From assembly GCA_949752795.1 (NCBI GenBank), contig OX457062.1, positions 93,175,777-93,239,776 of the forward strand: a stretch of DNA of 64,000 bases, in the 5' to 3' direction. The notes below the pieces were generated by a model, which was not told where the DNA came from, made no database searches, and was given only the letters and a program-made list of their open reading frames with translations. The DNA comes from Hyperoodon ampullatus. Lineage: Eukaryota > Chordata > Mammalia > Artiodactyla > Ziphiidae. The translations under genes were made by a program, and so were the position numbers. Below are positions 44,175-53,915 of this stretch, piece after piece. Each line of letters opens with the position of its first letter. Position 1 is the first letter of the stretch.

Positions 44175-46242
44175 GTCAACTCTTTTTTTTTAATTGAGAT
44201 GCAGTTGATTTATAATATTATAGTGGTTTACATCAGCTCTGCTGGTGTAGTGGTAACATGCAAGAGCCCCAATATTATTATATTAACTTCAGGTATACAA
44301 CATGACGATTCAAAATTTTTATAGATTATACCCCATTTAAAGTTATGAGAAATATTGGCTATATTACCTGTGCTGTACAATATATCCCTGTAGCTTCTTT
44401 ATTTGGTACATAGTATTTTGTACCTCTTAATTCCATACTGCTATCTTGCCCCTCTTTCTTCTCCCCATTGGTAACCACTAGTTTGTTCCCTATAACAGTC
44501 TGTTTCTTTTTTTGTGATATCCACTAGTTTGTTTTATTTTTTAGATTCCATATATAAGTGATAACATATAATATTTGTCTTTTTCTGGCTTATTTCATTA
44601 AGCATAATACCCTTCAGGTCCATCCATGTTGTTGCGAATGGGAAAATTTCTTTTTTTTATGGCTGAGTAGTATTCCATTGTGTGTGCGTGTGTGTGTATG
44701 CGTTTCATATCTTCTTTATCCATTCATCTGTTGATGGACACTTAGATTGCCTCCATATCTTGGCTGTTGTAAATAATGCTTCTGTGAACATTGGGATACA
44801 TATATTTTTTCTAATTAGTATTTTTGTTTTCTTCAGATTTATACCCAGGAGTAGAATTGCTGGATGGTATGGTGGTTCTATTTCTAGAATAGAATAGAAA
44901 CTATACTGGTTTCCAAGTGGCTGCACCAATTTACATTCCTGCCAGCAGTGCACTAGTGTTCCCTTTCTCTACATCCTTGCCAACATTTGTTATTTGTGGT
45001 CTTTTTGATGATAGCCATTCTGAGAGGTGTGAGGTGATATCTCACTGTGGTTTTGATTTGCATTTCTCTGATGATTAGCAACGTTAAGCATCTTTTCATG
45101 TGCCTGTTGGCCATCTGTATGCCTTTTTGGGAAAAATGTCTATTCAGGGTCTTCTGTTCTTTTTTTAACCAGGTTTTTTGTTTTTGACATTGAGTTGTTT
45201 GAGCTGTATATATATTTTGGACATTAACCCCTTGCTGGCTGTATCATTTGCAAATATTTTCTCCCATTCAGGAGGTTTTCTTTTCATTTTGTTGATGGTT
45301 TCCTTTGCTGTGCAAAATCTTTTAAGTTTAATTAGGTCCCATTTGTTTATTTCTGCTTTTGTCTCCTTTGCCTTAGGAGACAGATCCAAAAAAATATTGC
45401 TACGATTTATGTCAAAGAGTGTTCTAACAATGTTTTCTTCTAGGAGTTTTATGGTTTCTGGTCTTACATTTAGGGATTTAATCCATTTTGAGTTTATTTT
45501 TGTATATAGTGTTAGAGAATGCTCTAATTTCATTCTTTTATATGTAGCTGTCCAGTTTTCCCAGCACCACTTATTGAAGAGGCTGGCTTTCCTCCATTGT
45601 ATGTCCTTTCCTCCTTTGTCATGTATTAATTGACCACTGGTGTGTGGGTTTATTTCTGTGCTCTCTATTCTGTTCCATTGATCTATGTGTCTGTTTTTGT
45701 GCCAGTATTATATGGTTTTGATTACTGTAGCTTTGTGGTATAGCCTGAAGTCAAGGAGCATGAGACCTCCAGCTCTGTTCTTTTTTCTCAAGATTGTTTT
45801 GACTATTTGGGGTCTTTTGTGTTTCCACACGAATTTTGAAATTATTTGTTCTAGTTCTTTGAAAAATGCCATTAGTATTTTGATAGAGATTGCACTGAAT
45901 TTGTAGATTACCTTGAGTAGTATTATTAATACTACAATATTAATTCTTCTAATCCATGAACACAGTATATCTTTCCATCTGTTTATGTCATCTTCAATTT
46001 CTTTCATCAGCATTGTGTAGTTTGCCAAGTACAGGTCTTTTACCTCATTAGTTAGATTTATTCCTAGATGTTTTATTCTTTTTGATGTGGTTGTAAATGG
46101 GATTGTTTCCTTAATTTCTCTTTCTGATAGTTTGTTGTTAGTGTATAGAGATGCAACAGATTTCTGTACATTAATTTTGTATTCTGCAACTGTACCGAAT
46201 TCACTGATGAGCAGACTAGAGAACTGTTTAAAAGCCTTCAAA
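44175..46242 (-). mobile_element. 5'-truncated L1 (3' part of ORF2 and 3' UTR)
   Basis: The T-run near 44186 and 'aattgagatgcagttgattt' mark the 3' end. On the minus strand 46241-45708 reads [33 protein letters not shown] and [15 protein letters not shown]. Next come 45533-45165 ([20 protein letters not shown]) and 44953-44705 (MHCWQECK, STDEWIKK). This is reverse transcriptase C-terminal territory with several stops. Confidence 0.92.
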
Positions 46243-46559
46243 TCTAGTACTAGTCTGCATTCAATCTGCTTTGCAAGAGTCTTTATTTGTCACCACTTTG
46301 AACAAAATGAAACTGGAAATCCAATGCAAAGCACTAGAGGTACAATCTATACAAGAAAGACTACTCAGGACTCCAGTCAGAAGAACCATACTCAAAAGAA
46401 AGGCTTTAATGACTGGGGAATAAATATTTAGGTTAAAAATAAAATTCTTAAGTATACATATTGATAAGAATGTAGGTTAGGCGCCATGTGACAGACACCC
46501 AAAATATTAGCGATTTACTCCAGAGAAAAGTTTATTTTCCTTTCACATAAAGGTGTAAA
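46243..46559. other. No gene seen
   Basis: Noncoding flank of the truncated L1. Confidence 0.4.
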
Positions 46560-47225
46560 TTAGCATAGTTATCTATGGTAGCAAATAAACCCTCAAATTG
46601 TAATGACTCAGACACAATGGAAATTTATTTTTCACTCATGTAACAGGTCAAATGGATGATCCTGGTCAGTGGGTAGCCCTCCTCCACATGGTGATTCAGG
46701 AATCTAGGCTTTTCCATCTTGTAGCTCTGTCATTATCATAACTTTCTGCATATTAAATAGAGAAATAGGAAATAGGGTATGAAGCATGCATAGCTTTTCA
46801 AAGACCCAGTCTAAAAACTTCACGCGTTACCTCTCACATTCTGTTGGCTACAGCTCAGTCACATGACCACATCTAACTATTAGGGAGGCTGAGAAATGTA
46901 GTCTTTATTCTGGTAGTATATTTGTTCAGCTAAAGTCAGAGTTTCCATTTCTGTAATAGTTACCTATTACTTTGTAATAAATTACCCCAAAACATAAGGG
47001 CATGGAACAATAACCATTTGCTTCACAATTTCTGTGGGTTGAGAATCTGGTTGCAGACTAGCTGGAGCCTCTGGCTCTGGATCTCTCAGAGGTTACAGTC
47101 AAGGTATCAGCCAGGGCTGCAGTCATCTCAAGGCTGTATTTGGGGAGGATCCCTTCCAAACTCACTCAGTTGACTGTCAGCAACCTCAAAAGTTCTGCTT
47201 CTAAGCTCACCCACACCACCATTTG
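46560..47225 (-). mobile_element. Ancient interspersed repeats, families not assigned
   Basis: 46560-46905 ('ttcactcatgtaacaggtca', 'ggtgattcaggaatctaggc', 'ctcagtcacatgaccacatc') looks like the reverse of 29096-29410. 46935-47180 ('gtgggttgagaatctggttg', 'gcagtcatctcaaggctgta') is a second old repeat. Confidence 0.5.
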
Positions 47226-47667
47226 CAGCTGCTAGGTTCTCATTGGCTATTGTCAGAGAGATTGGTTTCTTGCCATGTGGGTGGTGAGAGATGCTCTTTG
47301 TTCTTCTTTCTTTACAAAAGAAACAAAAGGCTCAAGTTTGAGTCACTTGCCCTAAAACTGCAAACCAAGAAAGAATTGCTGTTGCAGCCCTTCCCAGGAG
47401 TGGAATTTTAAACCAATCAGTCTGGAATTTCCTGGTCAGCACTGGTGAGCAAATCTGCCTAAGACCACCCCCCTTCCTTCCCCTAAGGGAAGGTCATCTT
47501 GCCTGAAAAAACCCACTCTTTTAACTTCCTTGTCCCACCCTCTTTCTGCCTATAAAAACCTTCCATTTTGGTTTTTTTGTTCTTGTTGTTTTTTTACAGT
47601 CTAGTGTTTATTTTATGTTATGGCAGTTACACTTGAATTTCAAAAATTTAAAACATAAAAAGTGGTT

Positions 47668-48145
47668 AGGGACTGCCGGCTTAAAAAAAATGCACAACAT
47701 GAGAGTTGTGAGTTAAGTTTTATCTGGGGCAAAATGAGGACTATAGCCCGGGAGATAGCATCTCAGATAGCTCTGAGAAACTGCTCCAAAGAGGTAGGGG
47801 GGAAGGTCAGTATACATGTGATTTTGGTCAATCAGGAGTACATGCAAACAAGCACATATTTTTTTGCAAAAAGTTTCTGCTAGTCTTGTGATGGTACTGC
47901 TGGTCATGAGGAGCAGACATGACCGGGAAGGATGTTAGTGCTTTTCTAGACATGAGGAGATACAAGAATCGGGCTCATGAAATCATCTCCTGAAAATATC
48001 TATCTGAAGATCTGTTCTGCCAGTTTTTCCCAGAGCACAGAAATGCCTCATTTCTGCTCTCCACCCTGAACTCGTTTCGGGGGGTATTGAAAGTCAGCCG
48101 CTGCAGCAGCACATGATTTAATCCTTGTAGAGGTAGATGGCACCT
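47668..48145 (-). mobile_element. ERV LTR (probably ERV2/ERVK-like) inside the retrocopy
   Basis: On the minus strand it contains 'cccgggctatagtcctcatt', then 'ataaaacttaactcacaact' (poly(A) region) and 'catgttgtgc'. This resembles cetartiodactyl endogenous retrovirus LTRs. No viral genes are attached; the boundaries are approximate. Confidence 0.6.
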
Positions 48146-48570
48146 GCCAATTTGTATTTGACAGGACTAACATTTGTATCAACAGTTGATAAATGTCTAA
48201 GATTGTTTATTATACAGCAGGGTACAATGGTAGTGCTAATGCCAACAGGGCACTATGGAAATTAATCTAAAAATTATCATTTATCTTTATACAAGCAACA
48301 ACACTTGCTGCTGTTTTAGAATTTGGGGATATAGTCTGCTTCTAATGCTAAGCAGTCCTTGAACATTTTTAATGTTATACAGTGTTATAGTAATTAGTTT
48401 GGCAAATGTTTCAAAATAAAGTAGAAATATATTCATAACATGACAGAAATGCACATCCTGTTTTGTTTTCAATAAGAACCATAATAGGTACAGGTCAGAA
48501 CTCTTACCTATGTGAAATAATTTACACATGGATGAGTGCTATAATATCACCATCTAAAATAATCACTAAA

Positions 48571-48919
48571 TAGGGGCTTCCCAGGTGGTGCAGTGGTTAA
48601 GAATCTGCCTGCCAATGCAGGGGGCATGGGTTTGATCCCTGGCCTGGGAAGATCCCACATGCCGCGGAGCAACTAAGCCCCTGCACCACAGCTACTGAGC
48701 CTGTGCTCTAGAGCCCGTGAGCCACAACTACTGAGCCTGTGCACCTAGAGCCCATGCTCCTCAACAAGAGAAGCCACTGCAAGAAGCCCATGCACCACAA
48801 CGAAGAGTAGCCCCCACCCCCGCCACAACTAGAGAAAGCCCGCGCACAGCAACGAAGACCCAACACAGCCAAAAATAAAAACAAATAAATTTATATTTTT
48901 AAAAACTTATTAAAAAAAT
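48571..48919 (+). mobile_element. CHR-type SINE (long form)
   Basis: 'aggggcttcccaggtggtgc', 'gggtttgatccctggcctgg', the 'ccacaactactgagcc' body, tail 'ccaaaaataaaaacaaataa'. The perfect duplication 'aaaataatcactaaa' is at 48556-48570 and 48920-48934. Confidence 0.94.
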
Positions 48920-49105
48920 AAAATAATCACTAAACACAATTCTTTTTCAGAAATAAGCAAAGGAAAAACCTTCCATTTTGTACAACTCTTGCGAGTATCT
49001 CTCAGCTGGCCAGATGAGATGCTGCCCAAATTCATGAATTGTTTAATAAGCCAATTGGATCTTCAAATTTACCAAGTTGAATTTTGTTTTTTAACAAGGT
49101 AGTAG

Positions 49106-50289
49106 TTGAAGGAGCAGTATCCATAAAGAACCCTGTGAATTACAGGGAATGGAAGCAATGCTGCTTCAGAACCAGGTCATAAAATGAGGCTGTTGCGAAG
49201 GAAGAGATCTTCCTCTATCCTTCTAGGTTCCTTTGGCTAGTCTAAGAATTAAAGTGACATGAAACAGATTAACAGGGAAAAATCAAACAAAAGTTTAATA
49301 ACATGTACACATGGGAGAGACCCAGGAAATCTGAATAACTCACCAAAATGGCCAAGTCCTCACCTTAAATACCATCCTCAGCCAAAGACAAAAGATGTTA
49401 GAGGTAGTGGTTTTAGGACTGCAAAGGAAAGGAAGGCAATTCACATGGACATGAAAAAGCAAATGTTAGGTAAACAAACGCCTGCTAGGCCATGCCACAG
49501 CAGAACATAACATCACACCCATAAGTTCCCAGAAATAACTAAGGGAGACTTTGGGTGAGACCTGCGGTAAAGGAGCAAATAATCTGTGACATTTGAACTA
49601 TTCATGTTGAGGTGTTGGCGTTCATAACCGTGGACTGGTGGGGCCTGAGGAAATTTGAATTGTAAGTACAAAATTTGACTAAATAGAATTGGAGCACAGA
49701 GAGAATATTGACTTTGTCTAAGGAACTCAAAGCAGCTTCACAGCTCAAGTTAAGACTTTAAGGAGAAATGGGAGTCAACCTGTGTCAGGTGATAGATGTG
49801 ACTAGAAGGTCAGAGGAGCTGCCTCTGCAATGGGTGACAAATCAAAGCATGTGGCATGTTCTGGGATGAGAAAATGGGACTATAGTGTGGCTAAAGCTGA
49901 GCATCGTTTTATAAACGAGACAGAAGGAGGATGGGCTGCGTGAGTTCTATTTGTTGGAATTCTTTGAGGTCTGAGATGAATTTCTCCATGGGGGAATTTA
50001 ATTTGCTTCTGTCAGGCTTCTGGGGATTCTGCTAATCCAAGATCACTCTAACTTCAACTCTCATTTTGAAGTGTTTAATACCACCAAGATGACAAGGATT
50101 TGGCCTGAGAGCTGGCTTTCAGTTCTAAATTCTCACCAGTGATTCCCTCCCTTTGCTGCACTCACGTGTGAGTGTGATTCTTTCCTTTGGAGTCCCCTGG
50201 GGCTGGAGGTGAGGGGTGGGAGGTGGGGAGAGATATTTTCATGAAAAAGTTTACCCAGATACCTAGGTCACCAAATAATCAGAAACAGA
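49106..50289. mobile_element. Possible old LTR-derived sequence
   Basis: 49195-49560 ('aagaattaaagtgacatgaa', 'agattaacagggaaaaatca', 'gtttaataacatgtacacat') reads like a reversed ERV LTR, but I cannot name it. 49560-50289 is unassigned noncoding sequence. Confidence 0.35.
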
Positions 50290-50306
50290 AGGAAAGTCAT
50301 CTTTCT

Positions 50307-50521
50307 TTTTTTTTTCTTTTTTTTTTTTTGCTGTACTTGGGCCTCTCACTGTCGCGGCCTCTCCCGCTGCGGAGCACAGGCTCCGGACGCGCAGGCCCAG
50401 CGGCCATGGCTCACGGGCCCAGCCGCTCCGCGGCACGCGGGATCCTCCCGGACCGGGGCACGAACCTGCGTCCCCCGCATCGGCAGGCGGACTCCCAACC
50501 ACTGCGCCACCAGGGAAGCCC
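50307..50521 (-). mobile_element. CHR-2 SINE with a perfect 17-bp duplication
   Basis: T-run, 'cctctcactgtcgcggcctc', very CpG-rich body, terminal 'ccaccagggaagccc'. The duplication 'aggaaagtcatctttct' is at 50290-50306 and 50522-50538. The retained CpGs suggest a young copy. Confidence 0.96.
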
Positions 50522-50814
50522 AGGAAAGTCATCTTTCTGATGAAAGAGGCTGGCATTTTATTTACCGGCATTTTTCTCTACTGAGAAAACTATTTCCAAA
50601 ATCTTTGCTTTAGAAAATGTTGGGTAAAGGAAGGAACATGGAATGGCTGGTCCAAATGTCAGAGAGCTGGTTTTTTTTCCCCAAACATCTTTTATTTACT
50701 CACCGCTTTGCTTGTCACCGATGGACTTTAAATGCCAGAGCTAATTTTTAGTCTGGTCCCTAGTTCAGTGACATAGAACTTCAGTTGCCTCCTATGTAAA
50801 AACAGAACACTAAT

Positions 50815-51290
50815 GCATACTGTATTCATTTTCAACGGCTGCCCTAACAAAGTACCACGCATTGGATGGCTTAAAGCAATAGAAATGTATTGGCTGACAG
50901 TTCTGGAGGCTAGAAGTCCACAATCAAGGTGCTGGCAGGGCCATGCTCCCCCTGAAACCTTTAGGGAGGAGCCTTCCATGCCTCTTCCTAGCTTCGGGTG
51001 GTGGCCATTCCTGGGTGTTGCTTGCCTTGCAGTTGCCTCACTCCACCGTCTGCCTCTGATATTACATGGTGCTCTCCCTTGTGTCTGCCCCAATTCCCCT
51101 TTTCTTATTAAGGACATCAGTCATATGGAATTAAGCGCCCACCCTACTCCAGCATGACCTCGTTTTATCAATAGTTAACATTTATCTACAACAACCCTAT
51201 TTCCAGAAAAGGTCCCATTCTGAAATACTAGGAGTTAGGACTCTGCCTATCTTTTTTTGGAACTCAATTCAACTCATAACACATGCCTTT
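50815..51290 (-). mobile_element. MaLR (MLT1/MST-type) solo LTR
   Basis: 'aacggctgccctaacaaagt', 'gacagttctggaggctagaa', 'atcaaggtgctggcagggcc' and 'gaactcaattcaactcataa' are the reversed MaLR LTR. Confidence 0.85.
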
Positions 51291-51364
51291 TAGGTCACTC
51301 CCTTCTGTCTTCCTCAATACACACCATGCATATCTTATATGCCTCAGTTATAGCACTTGTCATT

Positions 51365-52735
51365 GTTTAAAATAAACTTATTGACATATAGCATACATAC
51401 AGATGAAAACATACAAACTACAAATGTACATCTTGAGGAACGATCACAAAATTAACACACACATGCTACCATCACCCAGATAAAAAAGAGGACATTACCA
51501 GCACCCCAGAACCCTCCTCATGCCCCCTCTGAGTTACATTCCTTCCTAACCAAAGGTAGTCATCCTGATTTCTAATATTATAGATTTGTTTTGCCTGTTT
51601 TTGAAGTTTACATGATTAGAATAATTTTGTTCCTATTCTGGCTTTTGTGTCGTTTATTTGATGGTATGTTTGTGGGTTAATGCAAATTGTCAGTGTAGCA
51701 ATCCTTTCTTTTCTTTTTTTTTTTTTTTTTTTTTTGTGGTACGCGGGCCTCTCACTGTTGTGGCCTCTCCCGTTGCGGAGCACAGGCTCCGGACGCGCAG
51801 GCTCAGCGGCCATGGCTCATGGGCCCAGCCTCTCTGCGACATGTGGGATCCTCCCGGACCGGGGCACAAACCAGTGTCCCCAGCATCGGCAGGCGGACTC
51901 TCAACCACTGCGCCACCAGGGAAACCCTATTTTCTTTTCTGCATAGTAGTCCATTGTATGACTATATCATATTTATTTATCCATTACACTGTTGATAAAC
52001 ATTTAGGTTGTTTTCAGTTTGCACTGTTACAAATAATGTTGTCAAGGACTTTCTTACATATATCTTTTATACATGTAAGTATGCATTTCTGTTTTGTATA
52101 TCTGTAGGAGTAAATAGCTGGATCTTAGATTTTACATATGTTTGGCTTGAGTACATTACTGTCAAACAAGTTTTCAATGTTTGTAGCAATTTACATTTCC
52201 TCCAGAGGTATACATTTGTCTATCCTCGTGCCGACAACAGTAGCATATAAAAGTTTCAGTTGCTCCAGATTCTTTTGCGGTACCCAATATGGGATACTAT
52301 CAGTTTGTTAAGTTATAACTATTCTTTGGGTATGTAATGGTATTTTACACAGATACTGGTTTTAATTTAAACTGCCTCATTGACAAATGTTTTCATGTTT
52401 ATTGGCTATTTGAATATCTACTTTTTTGATGTGCCTCTTCTGACATTTCACCCCTATATTTACCTACTGAATTGTCTACATTAAAAAAATTACTTTGTAG
52501 CCAATCTTTATATATTCTGGGTATATACTTTTTCAATTGTATGTATTGCAGGTATCTTCTCCCAAACTGTAGCTTGAATTTTGTTTGTCTTAGTGACATC
52601 TTTTGATATACATCTTTTGTTCAATTTATTCCTAGGTATTTGATTTTTATGCTATTTCAAATGATATGTTGCTCAGTTTTTTTTTCTTTTTTAAAAATTC
52701 AAGTATAGTTGACTTACAATGTTGTGTTAGTCTGC
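51365..52735 (-). mobile_element. Old L1 3' sequences with a SINE insertion
   Basis: 51365-51650 ('ataaacttattgacatatag', 'ccagataaaaaagaggacat') and 51935-52250 ('tagtagtccattgtatgact', 'gataaacatttaggttgttt') are diverged reversed L1 3' UTR/ORF2 end. 52690-52735 is another L1 3' terminus ('caagtatagttgacttacaa'). Confidence 0.65.
51714..51928 (-). mobile_element. CHR-2 SINE
   Basis: T-run, 'tggtacgcgggcctctcact', GC-rich body, terminal 'ccaccagggaaaccc'. Confidence 0.93.
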
Positions 52736-52739
52736 TGTT

Positions 52740-53915
52740 AACTCAGCACTACCCTCACCCCTTTCTATCCTTTCCTCTTTAAGGGGCTGGAAGGATAATG
52801 ACATTGCCAAGAATTCCTTGCCAATAAGGTTCCAATTTACAGGCAATTAGGAAGATGGAAGAGAAGTATAAACTATCATTATAAACTATCATTTCTCCTC
52901 TCAAGAAGGTAGATGTACTGGCAAAAGGCAGATGCGAAGTTTGCAACAGCTTTTGGATGAACTTCTGCAAATCACCCAATTCAGTGTTATGGGCAGCTGA
53001 GATCACTGGCAACTGTTATCATGATTCTCTACTTTCTGAGTGTCTGAAAGGCAGCACCAGCTCTCCCTTGACTCTCACTTCCCCTCCCGCTTCGATGATT
53101 TTATAAGCATCAATTCACTGTACTAAAGCCCTTACTATTAAAATATCTAGAATGGTTTGTGTTTTCCTGAATGAACTGGGACATATATATGCAATAAAAC
53201 ATCCATGATATATATACATACATAACAATCATAATACCTGACTAAAGGTAGTTAACAGCAGACAGTATGACACCGTCCAACCATTGGGTTACTCAACATT
53301 CTTACAACCTCTCCTGTCCATGTTTATCTTCCATACAAAAGTAATAACAAAGCATCCCATTTCTGCCTAATATGATGCAGTTATCACTTCTTCAAACAAA
53401 AACATCCACCCTCTTCCCCCAAAAGTGAAGTCTCAGCGTTCCATGAGTCACTAGCTATATCTGGGTAATAATCATTCTTTTCTAATACAATCACAATCAT
53501 CCTTTGACATGTAACTTCAAATTAAAATTTTAATATTCACCATTATGACTTATATAGAAGAGAAGTAAAAGGGAGAGAGAGAAAAAATTATACTCTGGCT
53601 GTGGGAGAAACAGTATTATAGATTGTTGCTGGTTTAGAGCATATACTATATTTTGTATGAGGGCATGTCAACCCCTCATGATGTTGTCACTGAACCTGAA
53701 CTGAGTTAAATTTATTTGGCTATAATTGAATCTTCAACAGGCCATTCTACTGTTCTGTACTGCCAGCTGCTTTGTGTTGATGGGATACATGGTAAAATAA
53801 GCGAATCCTGTGGGTACGATCACTTCTTTTACTGTAAAATGAAATCCATTGTCAGAAGCTGTGTTGCGTGAGATACCATGATGGTAAATCGTCGTTTGGA
53901 AGTTTGTGCGTGGCG
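52740..53915 (-). mobile_element. ERVL-type endogenous retrovirus relic (internal region, possibly an LTR)
   Basis: 53690-53900 ('aggccattctactgttctgt', 'actgccagctgctttgtgtt', 'gagataccatgatggtaaat') matches the reversed pol/integrase part of ERVL internal sequence as I know it. 52740-53220 may be an LTR. All frames are short and broken. The relic ends abruptly at the neighbouring L1 near 53916. Confidence 0.55.

Larger units (their letters stand above)
47571..48963 (-). pseudogene. Unidentified retrocopy (processed transcript) with a perfect 17-bp duplication
   Basis: It is bounded by 'aaaaaccttccattttg' at 47554-47570 and 48964-48980. The left end is a T-rich run (47571-47594), that is, an A-rich tail on the minus strand preceded by AATAAA (reverse of 'tttatt' near 47611-47616). 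So a polyadenylated RNA was copied by L1 machinery. About 540 bp of its own sequence remain around an ERV LTR (47668-48145) and a SINE (48571-48919). It looks like a 3' UTR; I do not recognise the source gene and see no credible coding frame. Confidence 0.8.
47230..49105 (+). mobile_element. Solo LTR interrupted by a retrocopy
   Basis: LTR-like signals in order: 'aaccaatcag' (CCAAT, about 47411), 'cctataaaaacc' (TATA, about 47550), then, beyond the insertion, 'tgagatgctgcccaaattca' and 'ttgtttaataagccaattgg' with a degenerate poly(A) signal, ending near 'gttttttaaca'. The two halves join exactly at the duplicated 'aaaaaccttccattttg'. The 5' limit is uncertain. Confidence 0.7.
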
